Below the pieces are notes generated by a model that worked only from the letters and a program-made list of their open reading frames with translations, made no database searches and was not told the origin of the DNA. DNA of 64,000 bases, from positions 62,001 through 126,000 of the forward strand of contig NZ_JAEKEZ010000028.1 of the NCBI RefSeq assembly GCF_016650815.1, written 5' to 3'. Shown here in pieces: positions 53,639-61,737 of this stretch (positions are counted from its first letter, which is position 1; each line of letters starts with the position of its first letter). This DNA comes from Pseudomonas sp. TH31 (GTDB lineage Bacteria > Pseudomonadota > Gammaproteobacteria > Pseudomonadales > Pseudomonadaceae). The translations under genes and the position numbers were made by a program.

Positions 53639-54460
53639 ATGAAAACAACAGAAACTACCGATATCATCGCGGGCTACCTGCAGTTTCCTGTGGCATTCAA
53701 AAGTCCCGACCTTAATCGCCAGACAATTGCCGACGCCGTAAGGGCGGCTTCTTTTGATCTGCTGGTTCTGCCTGAGATGTGTACGACGGGTTATCTTTTT
53801 GACTCTGAAGAAGAACTTCTCCCTTTTGCCGAGAACGCCGAAACGGGAGTCTTTGCCCGGTTTTTACAAGATTTGTCAGCGCAGAAACAGGCGACTTTGG
53901 TTGCCGGTATGGTCGAACGTGATGGCGACAATCTTTACAACACCGCGATTGTGGTCAGTCGAGGCAAGTGGCTGGGTAAACAACGTAAATGCCATCTCAG
54001 CGATCTGGAGAAGAAACTATTCGCGGAAGGTGATGATTGGCAGTGTTTTGATGATGGCAAGATTCGCTTCGGCGTCCTGATCTGTTTTGATCTCTGGGTT
54101 CCCGAAGCTGCTCGATTGCTCGCGCTGGACGGAGCGAAACTCCTTTGTTGCCCGGTCAACTACGGTGGTCCCTGGACGGGCGATATCATGCGCGTCCGAG
54201 CGATGGAAAATGGCGTGCCGCTTGTTTCCTGCAACAGGACAGGCGTCGAATCGGGGCTGCAAATGACGGCTCACTTTCGCGGTGAGAGCCAGGTCATAGA
54301 CGTCACCGGAAACCGGCTAATTCAAGCCGGGCAAGAAGCCGGTCTAGATCTGACCCTGTTGTCTATCGGCTCCAAGGGGTCCATTCAAGGCAATGTCATG
54401 TGTAGCGACCTTTTGAAACACGCGCGACGATACTCGCTCTGCGGCCCCTTTAATCGGTAG
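53639..54460 (+). CDS. Carbon-nitrogen hydrolase (nitrilase superfamily)
   Basis: 273 residues with the Glu-Lys-Cys triad of the superfamily: Glu46 (LLVLPEM), Lys117 (KQRKCHLS) and Cys149 (GVLICFDLWVPE). Members hydrolyse amides, nitriles or carbamates; the substrate cannot be read from sequence. The ATG at 53639 follows GGAGG. By eye the gene is clearly richer in A and T than its neighbours (many TTT, GAA, AAA codons), and I recall no gene here in P. aeruginosa, so recent transfer is plausible. It stands alone, with no clear promoter or terminator. Confidence 0.88.
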   Translation: MKTTETTDIIAGYLQFPVAFKSPDLNRQTIADAVRAASFDLLVLPEMCTTGYLFDSEEELLPFAENAETGVFARFLQDLSAQKQATLVAGMVERDGDNLYNTAIVVSRGKWLGKQRKCHLSDLEKKLFAEGDDWQCFDDGKIRFGVLICFDLWVPEAARLLALDGAKLLCCPVNYGGPWTGDIMRVRAMENGVPLVSCNRTGVESGLQMTAHFRGESQVIDVTGNRLIQAGQEAGLDLTLLSIGSKGSIQGNVMCSDLLKHARRYSLCGPFNR

Positions 54461-54548
54461 CTTGCTTTGGGCCAGCGGACTGGGCATGCGAGGCGGCCGG
54501 TGTAGACTGGCAGTCGCTGCGTGTGCGCGCCTCAACTAAGGACATGAC

Positions 54549-54623
54549 GTGAAATATTGGCCGGTGTTGCTGCTCAGTCTTCTGCCTCTTCTGGCCCAGG
54601 CGCTGGAGAAGATTCGGTCATGA
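54549..54623 (+). CDS. Possible 24-residue leader peptide
   Basis: GTG at 54549 opens a frame of 24 codons (MKYWPVLLLSLLPLLAQALE, then KIRS) that looks like a cleavable signal peptide. Its TGA overlaps the ATG of the permease gene (ATGA). It may be a real coupled leader, or the true N-terminus of the permease cut off by a missing G near 54606. The evidence does not decide between these. Confidence 0.3.
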   Translation: MKYWPVLLLSLLPLLAQALEKIRS

Positions 54624-55309
54624 TCGGCGCCGAGCTGCTGTCACCGCAGAGCCTGACAGTCGGCTGGCTGATTTACGTGCCCGTGGTGATCTGGGCAATT
54701 TGCCGCGCACCGTGGGTCGAGTTGTTTACCGACAGACGTCGGCAGCATTTGCTGTTTGGCACGGTGTTCGCGTTGTTCATGCTGTGGTTGGTGCGACGGG
54801 ATTTTGATACCGGTGTGTCGTATCATTTTATCGGCATGACGGCGGTGACGCTCTTGCTGGATTGGCCGCTGGCGATTGTCGGTGGATTGGCCGCGCAACT
54901 GGGGCTGGTGCTGCTAGGGCGACAGGATTTGGTGGCTGTCGGGGTGAATGGCTCGCTGCTGATTCTGCTTCCGGTTCTGGTCACCGAATGCTGTGCGATC
55001 CTGGTGGAGCGGGCGCAACCGCGTAATCCCTTTGTGTATATCTTCGTTTCCGGTTTCTTTGCGGCGGCGCTGTCGGCGTTGCTCTGTCTGTTGGTGGGGC
55101 TTTGGTTGCTGTGGTTCGACGAAATTTTTGCCATGCCGTACTGGCTGGAGGACTTTGTCGGTTACCTGTGGTTGATCATTTTTCCGGAAGCATTCATCAA
55201 CGGCATGGTGATTAGCGCGCTGGTGGTGTTTTGCCCCGAATGGCTGGAGACGTTCAACCGTACCCGTTACCTTTCGGCGCCATGGAAAGACGACGACCCC
55301 AAGTCTTGA
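54620..55309 (+). CDS. CbiM-like energy-coupling factor permease
   Basis: 229 residues with about six membrane helices. It resembles the CbiM-type substrate-specific component of ECF transporters (which carry cobalt or nickel): starts MIGAELLSPQSLTVGWLIY, has a conserved FEAFINGMV-like segment (FPEAFINGMVISALVVFCP) near residue 195, and ends RTRYLSAPWKDDD. The ATPase and coupling subunits expected of an ECF transporter are not in the window. Metal transport is therefore an inference. Confidence 0.75.
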   Translation: MIGAELLSPQSLTVGWLIYVPVVIWAICRAPWVELFTDRRRQHLLFGTVFALFMLWLVRRDFDTGVSYHFIGMTAVTLLLDWPLAIVGGLAAQLGLVLLGRQDLVAVGVNGSLLILLPVLVTECCAILVERAQPRNPFVYIFVSGFFAAALSALLCLLVGLWLLWFDEIFAMPYWLEDFVGYLWLIIFPEAFINGMVISALVVFCPEWLETFNRTRYLSAPWKDDDPKS

Positions 55310-55372
55310 TCCACATCAAATCCCTCGAACACTGACACTTCCATGCTTCGGGAAACCTTCAGGAGCATCGAA

Positions 55373-55588
55373 ATGAGTGTCTACGAGTGGGCAAGGCAGG
55401 AGTTGCGTCACAGTCTGGATGTGGCGCAGGAAGTGGGGTTTGATCCGGGGTTGAGCCTGCGCGCCTTGCTCAGTGCGGTGGTGCAGCAGAGCAAAGCGGT
55501 GCGCAGTGTCGAGGATCTGGCCGATGAGTTGCAATTTCTCGCCGAGAACCTCGATGAAGGTCAGGATTACGGCTTTATGCGGCCCTGA
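55373..55588 (+). CDS. Small conserved hypothetical protein
   Basis: 71 residues, acidic and helical (MSVYEWARQELRHSLDVAQE...), no signal peptide. AGGAG precedes the ATG at 55373 by seven bases. A gene of this kind lies before yacG in other Pseudomonas. Function unknown. It converges on yacG with a 22-base gap. Confidence 0.7.
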   Translation: MSVYEWARQELRHSLDVAQEVGFDPGLSLRALLSAVVQQSKAVRSVEDLADELQFLAENLDEGQDYGFMRP

Positions 55589-55610
55589 CTTTTGGGGATA
55601 AAGACTCGGT

Positions 55611-55811
55611 TCAGTGACGCGGCTCGAAGTCTTCGCTGAACAGGTCGTCCTCGGCATCCGGGCTGACCGGGATCTTGTGTTCTTCCGACGCCCAGGCACC
55701 CAGGTCAATCAGTTTGCAGCGGTCCGAACAGAAAGGCCGGAACGTGCTGGTGGCGCTCCATTCAACAGGGGCGCCGCAGGTTGGGCAAGTGACGACAGGG
55801 GGTTGGCTCAT
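55611..55811 (-). CDS. yacG: DNA gyrase inhibitor YacG
   Basis: 66 residues with a four-cysteine zinc site: CPTC (residues 9-12) and CSDRC (about 28-32), then LIDLGAWASEEHKIP, the family signature. It binds GyrB and blocks DNA binding by gyrase. Last gene of the pilB-pilC-pilD-coaE-yacG operon, overlapping coaE by four bases. Confidence 0.93.
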   Translation of the reverse strand: MSQPPVVTCPTCGAPVEWSATSTFRPFCSDRCKLIDLGAWASEEHKIPVSPDAEDDLFSEDFEPRH

Positions 55812-56431
55812 GACTGGCCTCCACGCAAAGTTAGGTAAAAGTGATGCAGGCGTTCGACCTCGCTGTGCAGCCAGGCGAGGTCGCGGTCATTGACCACCAC
55901 ATCGTCGGCATGGCTCACGCGATCCTGCCTGTTGGACTGGGCCTTGAGGATCGCCTGAACCTGTTGCTCGCTGGTCTGGTCACGCTGCAGCGTGCGTTCG
56001 ATCTGCAGTTGTTCCGGGGCGTCGATCACCAGAACCCGTTGGGTCATGGCGTACTGCCCGGATTCGATCAACAGCGGCGACACCAGAATTGCGTAAGGCG
56101 ATTGTGCCTTGGCCAGATGATTAGCGATTTCCTCGGCGATCAGCGGATGCAGCAGCGCTTCGAGCCAGCGGCGTTCTTCCGGGACTTCGAAGATCAGCTT
56201 GCGCAGGGCGCCGCGATCGAGTTGCCCGTCGGCTTGCAGCACGCCGGGGCCGAAGTGCTCGGCGATCTTCGCCAGTGCCGGGCGACCCGGTTCCACCACC
56301 CAGCGCGCGGCGTGATCGGCATCGATCACGTGCACGCCCAGGTCGATAAAGTGCTGGGCGGCCGCGCTTTTACCGCTGCCGATGCCGCCGGTCAGGCCGA
56401 GAATCCAGGGTTTTTCCACGGGGGTATTCAT
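55808..56431 (-). CDS. coaE: Dephospho-CoA kinase
   Basis: 207 residues. P-loop GLTGGIGSGKSAAA near residue 13, then VIDADHAAR and the lid region QRVLVIDAPEQLQIERTL. It makes the last step of coenzyme A synthesis. Overlaps pilD and yacG by four bases each. The order pilD-coaE-yacG is conserved widely in gamma-proteobacteria. Confidence 0.95.
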   Translation of the reverse strand: MNTPVEKPWILGLTGGIGSGKSAAAQHFIDLGVHVIDADHAARWVVEPGRPALAKIAEHFGPGVLQADGQLDRGALRKLIFEVPEERRWLEALLHPLIAEEIANHLAKAQSPYAILVSPLLIESGQYAMTQRVLVIDAPEQLQIERTLQRDQTSEQQVQAILKAQSNRQDRVSHADDVVVNDRDLAWLHSEVERLHHFYLTLRGGQS

Positions 56432-57300
56432 TTAAAACCGACAAACTGCCAATAGAAGTCGGTTATTTGACCACCCCAGAGCAAGGCAATCCAGCCGGCA
56501 ATTGCCAGATAGGGACCAAAGGGGATCGGCGTCGAGGTTTTCGCGTCCCGCAGGCGCAACAAAATCACCCCGAGAATGGCGCCCACCAAGGACGACAACA
56601 GGATCGTCAGCGGCAGGATCTGCCAACCGCCCCAGGCCCCCAGCATCGCCAGCAACTTGAAGTCCCCGTGACCGATGCCGTCCTTGCCGGTGATCAGCTT
56701 GAACAGCCAGAACACCGACCACAGCGCCATGTAGCCGGCCACTGCGCCCCACAAGGCATCGTGCAGCGGCACAAACAGGTCGAAGCTGTTGACGATCAGC
56801 CCCAGCCACAACAGTGGCAGCACCAACACATCGGGCAACAGTTGATGCTCGGCATCGATCAGGCTCATGGCCAGCAGGCCCCACGTCAACACCAGCAGCA
56901 GACACGCCGGCCAGCCGAAACCGAAATGCCAGGCGATGAACGCCGAGAGCAGACCGCAGGCCAGTTCGGTCAGAGGGTAGCGCTTGCTGATGGGTGCGGC
57001 GCAGTTCGAGCAACGGCCGCGCAACAACAGATAACTGAGCACGGGGATGTTTTCCCATGCACGGATCCTGTGGGCGCAGTGCGGGCACTGAGAGTGGGGC
57101 AGCATCAGGTTGTAGGTCGGCAGGGGCGTTTCGCCGGGCAGGCCCAATACATCGTGGGCTTGCATTCGCCATTCCCGCTCAAGCATTTTCGGCAGGCGCC
57201 AGATCACCACGTTGAGAAAGCTGCCGATCACCAGGCCAAGTACCAGGGCGGTGATCACGAAGGCCGGCGGATAAAGAGTCAGGTATTCATTCAAAGGCAT
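56428..57300 (-). CDS. pilD: Prepilin peptidase / N-methyltransferase PilD
   Basis: 290 residues, about eight membrane helices. The cytoplasmic loop has two CxxC pairs (CPHC and CSNC, residues about 72-100) and the aspartate protease pair lies in SLIDAEHQLLPD and GIGHGDFK. It cleaves and methylates PilA, the minor pilins and any type II secretion pseudopilins. The ATG at 57298-57300 fits the family start MPLNEYL. It begins one base after the pilC stop. Confidence 0.95.
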   Translation of the reverse strand: MPLNEYLTLYPPAFVITALVLGLVIGSFLNVVIWRLPKMLEREWRMQAHDVLGLPGETPLPTYNLMLPHSQCPHCAHRIRAWENIPVLSYLLLRGRCSNCAAPISKRYPLTELACGLLSAFIAWHFGFGWPACLLLVLTWGLLAMSLIDAEHQLLPDVLVLPLLWLGLIVNSFDLFVPLHDALWGAVAGYMALWSVFWLFKLITGKDGIGHGDFKLLAMLGAWGGWQILPLTILLSSLVGAILGVILLRLRDAKTSTPIPFGPYLAIAGWIALLWGGQITDFYWQFVGFK

Positions 57301-57301
57301 G

Positions 57302-58519
57302 TCAGACCGCTGAGCCGAGTTGGAAGATGGGCAGGTACATGGCAATCACCAGGCCGCCGACGATAACCCCCAGCAGCACCATGATGAACGGCTCCATCAG
57401 GCTGGTGAGGTTGTCGACCATGTTGTCCACTTCGTCCTCGTAAAAGCTGGCGACCTTGTCGAGCATGTCGTCCAGGGCGCCGGACTCTTCGCCAATGGCG
57501 GCCATCTGGATCGCCATGTTCGGGAAAACGCCGGAAGTGCGCATGGCGAAATTCAGCTGCATGCCGGTCGACACGTCCTGCTTGATGCGCAACACCGCGC
57601 GTTTGAACACGATATTGCCGGTCGCGCCAGCCACCGATTCCAGGGCATCTACCAGTGGCACACCGGCGGCGAACGTGGTCGACAGCGTGCGAGCGTAACG
57701 GGCTACGGCGGACTTGTACATCAGCGTGCCCACCAATGGCAGTTTCAACAGCCAAGTGTCCATCCGGTCGCGAAAAACCTGAGACTTTTTGAAAGCACGA
57801 CGCAGGCCGTAGATCGCGACGATCAATGCGCCGAGGATCAGCCACCACCATTGCTGCATGAACTCCGACAGGCCGATCACCATCAAGGTGAAGGACGGCA
57901 GTTCGGCGCCAAACCCGGCGAACACCGTTTTGAATTGCGGCACCACTTTGACCAGCAGAATGCCGGTGACGATGATCGCGACGAACACCACGGCCAGTGG
58001 ATAGGTCATGGCTTTCTTGATCTTGGCCTTGAGGCTTTCGCTTTTTTCCTTATAGGTGGCCACCCGGTCCAGCAATGTATCCAGGGCGCCGGCCTGTTCA
58101 CCGGCGTCCACCAGGTTGCAGTACAACTCATCGAAATATTGCGGCTTCTTGCGTAGCGATGCCGCGAAGCTGTTGCCGGCCGCGACTTCCTGTTTCACCT
58201 CGTCCACCAGCTTGCGCATGGCCGGGTTGTCGAAGCCTTCGCCGATGATGTCGAAGGACTGCAGCAGCGGCACGCCGGCCTTCATCATGGTCGCCATCTG
58301 TCGGGTGAACAGTGAAATATCCTGGGCCTTGATGCGTTTGCCGAAATTGAAAATCGAGGCGGATTTTTTACGTACCTTGCCCGGGTTGATGCCTTGCTTG
58401 CGCAACTGCGCCTTGATCAGCGCCGGGTTCTGACCGCTCAGTTCACCGGTCATTTTCGTGCCTTTCTTGTCCGTGCCTTCCCAGGCGTACACGCTGATTT
58501 TTGCTGCCTTGACCGCCAT
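57302..58519 (-). CDS. pilC: Type IV pilus platform protein PilC
   Basis: 405 residues with two GspF domains (about 70-195 and 275-395) and three membrane helices. Motifs FTRQMATMMKAGVPLLQSFD and YARTLSTTFAAGVPLVDALE mark the two repeats. Inner membrane platform that couples PilB to pilin assembly. Two bases from the pilB stop. Confidence 0.95.
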   Translation of the reverse strand: MAVKAAKISVYAWEGTDKKGTKMTGELSGQNPALIKAQLRKQGINPGKVRKKSASIFNFGKRIKAQDISLFTRQMATMMKAGVPLLQSFDIIGEGFDNPAMRKLVDEVKQEVAAGNSFAASLRKKPQYFDELYCNLVDAGEQAGALDTLLDRVATYKEKSESLKAKIKKAMTYPLAVVFVAIIVTGILLVKVVPQFKTVFAGFGAELPSFTLMVIGLSEFMQQWWWLILGALIVAIYGLRRAFKKSQVFRDRMDTWLLKLPLVGTLMYKSAVARYARTLSTTFAAGVPLVDALESVAGATGNIVFKRAVLRIKQDVSTGMQLNFAMRTSGVFPNMAIQMAAIGEESGALDDMLDKVASFYEDEVDNMVDNLTSLMEPFIMVLLGVIVGGLVIAMYLPIFQLGSAV

Positions 58520-58521
58520 GT

Positions 58522-60222
58522 TCAGTCCTTGGTGACCCGGTTGATTTCTTCCAGGCTGGTGATGCCTTGCATGGCCTTGATCAGGCCCGAAGTACGCAGG
58601 TCATTGAAGCCGTCCTTGCGCATCTGAATCTCGATTTCCAGGGAGTTGCCTTCGGCCATGATCAGCCGTTGCAGCTCTGGTGTGTTTTTCACCACTTCAT
58701 AAATCCCGATCCGGCCTTTGTAGCCGTTGTTGCAGAGGTCACAACCGACCGGCTCATAGATCGTGAACGAGCCGATGCGTTCCTCGGGGAAGCCTTCCTT
58801 GAGCAGTGTCTCCCGGGGGATTTCGCTGGGGGTCTTGCAATGGCTGCACAGTTTGCGCGCCAGGCGCTGGGCGATGATCAGGCTGACCGAGGTCGCAATG
58901 TTGAAACCCGGAATGCCCATGTTATGCAGGCGGGTCAGGGTTTCCGCGGCGCTGTTGGTGTGCAGGGTCGACAGCACCAGGTGGCCGGTCTGGGCCGCCT
59001 TGATCGCTATTTCTGCAGTTTCCAGGTCGCGAATCTCGCCGACCATGATCACGTCCGGGTCCTGCCGCAGGAACGAGCGCAACGCCTGGGCGAAATCCAG
59101 TCCCTGCTTGGGATTGACGTTGACCTGGTTGATGCCTTCCATGTTGATCTCCACCGGGTCTTCGGCGGTGGAGATATTGATGTCGACGGTGTTGAGGATA
59201 TTCAGCCCGGTGTAGAGCGACACGGTTTTGCCCGAGCCGGTGGGGCCGGTGACCAGGATCATCCCTTGGGGTTGCTTGAGCGCGGCCATGAACAGGGCTT
59301 TCTGGTCAGGTTCGTAGCCGAGCGCGTCGATGCCCATTTGGGCGCTGGACGGGTCGAGGATCCGGATCACCACTTTCTCGCCCCACAGGGTCGGCAGGGT
59401 ATTGACCCGGAAGTCGATCGACTTGCTCTTGGACAGGCGCATCTTGATCCGTCCGTCCTGCGGGCGCCGGCGTTCGGAGATATCGAGGCTAGCCATGACT
59501 TTAAGGCGAGCGGCGATACGGCTGGCCAGTTGAATCGGTGGCTTGGCGACTTCGCGCAGAATGCCATCGGTGCGCATCCGCACCCGGTAGGTTTTTTCGT
59601 AGGGTTCGAAGTGCAAGTCGGAAGAGCCGCTCTTGATCGCGTCGAGCAGCATCTTGTGGACGAAGCGCACCACGGGCGCATCATCGGCATCCTGGCCGGC
59701 GATGGAGTCCTGATGCCTGTCGTCGATCGATTCGACCTCCACACCATCAAGGTCAACGTCGGCCATCTCTTCCAGGCCGGTGGTGTGGGTGTCGAAGAAT
59801 TTCTCGATGGCGTCGCTGAGCTTGTCATCCTCGACCAGAATCGCTTCGGTGCTCAGCCCGGTGCTGAACTGGATGTCGTTGATCGCCTGGTGATTGGTGG
59901 GGTCGGAAATCCCCACGAACAGTTTATTGCCGCGTCGCCAGAGGGGCAGGGCATGGTGCTGGCGGACCAGTTTTTCACTGACCAGGCCTTTGGGCTGGGT
60001 TTCCTTGTCGAGGCAGTTGAGGTCCAGCAAGGCCATGCCGAAATGTTCCGAGGCGATCTCCGCCACTTGCCGGCTTCTCACCAGTTTGTTCTGGACCAGA
60101 TAACTGACCAGGGAAATGCGATTGCGTTGGGCTTGCTGATACGCCTGTTGCGCGCTTTTGTCAGTGAGCAGTTCGGCCAGCACCAATTGCTTGGCCAGGC
60201 CGCTAAGGGCGATGTCGTTCAT
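58522..60222 (-). CDS. pilB: Type IV pilus extension ATPase PilB
   Basis: 566 residues. GspE N-terminal domain (about 15-150), then the hexameric ATPase with Walker A GPTGSGKT at 326-333, Asp box EDPVEI, Walker B-type VIMVGEIRD and a zinc site (CSHC ... CDLC). It drives pilus extension. The retraction ATPase PilT is not in the window. First gene of the minus-strand operon; it is divergent from pilA with 225 bases between them. Confidence 0.96.
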   Translation of the reverse strand: MNDIALSGLAKQLVLAELLTDKSAQQAYQQAQRNRISLVSYLVQNKLVRSRQVAEIASEHFGMALLDLNCLDKETQPKGLVSEKLVRQHHALPLWRRGNKLFVGISDPTNHQAINDIQFSTGLSTEAILVEDDKLSDAIEKFFDTHTTGLEEMADVDLDGVEVESIDDRHQDSIAGQDADDAPVVRFVHKMLLDAIKSGSSDLHFEPYEKTYRVRMRTDGILREVAKPPIQLASRIAARLKVMASLDISERRRPQDGRIKMRLSKSKSIDFRVNTLPTLWGEKVVIRILDPSSAQMGIDALGYEPDQKALFMAALKQPQGMILVTGPTGSGKTVSLYTGLNILNTVDINISTAEDPVEINMEGINQVNVNPKQGLDFAQALRSFLRQDPDVIMVGEIRDLETAEIAIKAAQTGHLVLSTLHTNSAAETLTRLHNMGIPGFNIATSVSLIIAQRLARKLCSHCKTPSEIPRETLLKEGFPEERIGSFTIYEPVGCDLCNNGYKGRIGIYEVVKNTPELQRLIMAEGNSLEIEIQMRKDGFNDLRTSGLIKAMQGITSLEEINRVTKD

Positions 60223-60295
60223 GGGGATACCGGACGCAGACAGTTCATGACTTATAGCCTAGTCAAGGGATGCAGCGAAACCAGCGGCGCTCAGG

Positions 60296-60310
60296 TGACA
60301 AAAAGTGTCA
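60296..60310 (+). promoter_or_regulatory. Candidate PilR binding palindrome
   Basis: TGACA-AAAAG-TGTCA is a perfect inverted repeat about 105 bases upstream of the expected pilA start of transcription. PilR of P. aeruginosa binds TGTC-containing elements at a similar distance. A further TGTCA lies at 60347-60351. Confidence 0.6.
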
Positions 60311-60383
60311 GATAGTGCGGTTGCCGGGGGACGGAGAGGGTGTTGTTGTCACGTCGTGCCCTGTGGGCGGGGCCCGGCAAGGT

Positions 60384-60399
60384 TGGCATGGAGCGTGCT
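60384..60399 (+). promoter_or_regulatory. Sigma-54 promoter of pilA
   Basis: TGGCATGGAGCGTGCT fits the -24/-12 consensus TGGCACG-N4-TTGCW, with GG and GC ten bases apart. About 50 bases lie between it and the pilA ATG. It is consistent with activation by PilR. Confidence 0.85.
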
Positions 60400-60447
60400 G
60401 GGGCTTATTCAGATCATGAGATTCCGACTCATGCATGGAGCTTGTCT

Positions 60448-60867
60448 ATGAACACTCAAAAAGGTTTTACCCTGATCGAGCTGTTGATCGTGGTGGCGAT
60501 CATCGGGATTCTGGCGACGTTTGCGTTGCCGGCTTATAGCAAATACCAGGCCCGGGCCAAGGTGACCGCAGGGGTCGCTGAAGCTTCGGCGCTCAAAGTG
60601 AATTTCGAAGACTTGATGAATGGCGGGACGACGGACCCGACAGTGGCGCTCATTTCACCTGGCGGGACTGCTGCGACCCAGAACTGCACATGGGGCGTAA
60701 CGGGAACTGCAGCCTCCGGTGCCGGGACCATCACGTGCACGCTGCTTAATGCGCCTTCACTGGTAACCGGCAAGGTCATTACGCTGACTCGCGTTCAAGC
60801 GGGTACGTGGGCTTGTGCGACCACTGCCTTGAAAGATTTGTCGCCCGCTGGCTGCCCTGGCGTTTGA
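60448..60867 (+). CDS. pilA: Type IV major pilin PilA
   Basis: 139 residues. Short type IVa leader MNTQKG, cleavage before FTLIELLIVVAIIGILATFA with Glu at +5, a helix (YSKYQARAKVTAGVAEA) and a C-terminal disulphide loop between Cys in WACATT and AGCPGV; a second cysteine pair (QNCTWG and ITCTLL) may make another bond. GGAG lies seven bases before the ATG at 60448. Divergent from pilB-pilC-pilD and ended by its own terminator. Confidence 0.95.
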   Translation: MNTQKGFTLIELLIVVAIIGILATFALPAYSKYQARAKVTAGVAEASALKVNFEDLMNGGTTDPTVALISPGGTAATQNCTWGVTGTAASGAGTITCTLLNAPSLVTGKVITLTRVQAGTWACATTALKDLSPAGCPGV

Positions 60868-60885
60868 TGTTCAGTTAGCAGGATC

Positions 60886-60918
60886 AATACCCCGCCTCTA
60901 ACAGCGGGGTATTTTTTT
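60886..60918 (+). terminator. Rho-independent terminator after pilA
   Basis: AATACCCCGC / GCGGGGTATT stem with loop CTCTAACA and a run of seven T. Confidence 0.92.
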
Positions 60919-61141
60919 GTCTGCCGACCAGGCGACTACTTAAAAAGGAGGTAACGGGTTCAACTGTTGCCTCTGTCATTGCGTTAGAAGGGAAACTCTC
61001 GACAATTCATGGCTTTAGGCCTGCGACAAAACCGGCAAGTTGCATGTACAGAATCTCCGCTTCATGCATTTTGCATGATTGCGGGAGTTTGCTTATTTTA
61101 TAACTTATTGATTTATAAGCATTTAATTTGTTTTTCGAAGT

Positions 61142-61157
61142 TGGCACAACGTTCGCA
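61142..61157 (+). promoter_or_regulatory. Sigma-54-type promoter of the BON-domain gene
   Basis: TGGCACAACGTTCGCA matches TGGCACG-N4-TTGCA with two mismatches, and GG and GC are exactly ten bases apart. It lies about 65 bases before the ATG. The AT-rich stretch 61080-61135 upstream may hold an activator or IHF site. Confidence 0.65.
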
Positions 61158-61222
61158 ATATACCCAGTAACCCTGCTGAGAAGACATACAGCAGACTTTC
61201 TAGAAAAACAGGAGTTACTCGT

Positions 61223-61576
61223 ATGAAGAAGTTCGCTATCGCTGCCGCTACTGCAACCGCGCTGACCCTGACCATGGCCAACGCTGCATTTGCACAGACC
61301 ACCACCACCCAAGCCCCGATGACTCTGGCGGCCGGTGAAATGACCAAGGCTAAAGAAACAACTTCTGATACGTGGATCACGACCAAAGTTAAAAGCGACC
61401 TGGTCACCGAAAAAGGCATCCCAGGCACTGACATCAAAGTAGAAACCAACAAAGGTGTTGTATCGCTGTCGTCGACTGTAGCCGTTACCGAAGCGCAGAA
61501 GACCACGGCTGTTGCCATCACCAAGAAAATCAAAGGCGTCAAAGCGGTTTCCGCTGACGGCCTGAAAGCCGAGTAA
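61223..61576 (+). CDS. Secreted BON-domain protein
   Basis: 117 residues. A clear signal peptide (MKKFAIAAATATALTLTMAN) is followed by a Thr-rich linker and one BON domain (about 48-117): DTWITTKVKSDLVTEKGIPG, VETNKGVVSLSSTVA, KIKGVKAVSADGL. BON proteins such as OsmY act in the periplasm and bind phospholipids or help proteins under stress. With one BON domain it is half the size of OsmY. GGAG stands eight bases before the ATG. Confidence 0.88.
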   Translation: MKKFAIAAATATALTLTMANAAFAQTTTTQAPMTLAAGEMTKAKETTSDTWITTKVKSDLVTEKGIPGTDIKVETNKGVVSLSSTVAVTEAQKTTAVAITKKIKGVKAVSADGLKAE

Positions 61577-61737
61577 GGCAAGACTTCTCGCCTGGACCGG
61601 GAGAAGGTGTGGCAGGCGGGCCGAGCAATACGCCTGCCGCTTCTTGAGAGTTCATGCGAACGGCCACAAGGATGTGGCCATTACAGGCCTCCAACATTCG
61701 TGTCGGGGGCCTGTTCTATTGTGAGTGCCGCAAAAGC
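61577..61737. other. Non-coding gap after the BON gene with two small hairpins
   Basis: GGCAGGCG...CGCCTGCC (61611-61638) and CAGGCCTCC...GGGGGCCTG (61685-61713) could form stems. The second is followed by TTCTATT and may serve as a weak terminator for the BON gene. No gene seen. Confidence 0.4.

Noticed and set aside
60944..60985. Possible tiny gene behind AAGGAGGT after pilA
   Set aside because: The ribosome-site-like sequence is followed only by a TTG frame of a few codons ending in TAG.
61007..61312. Minus-strand frame across the BON gene promoter
   Set aside because: It covers the sigma-54 site and the signal peptide of the BON gene and has no recognisable protein features.
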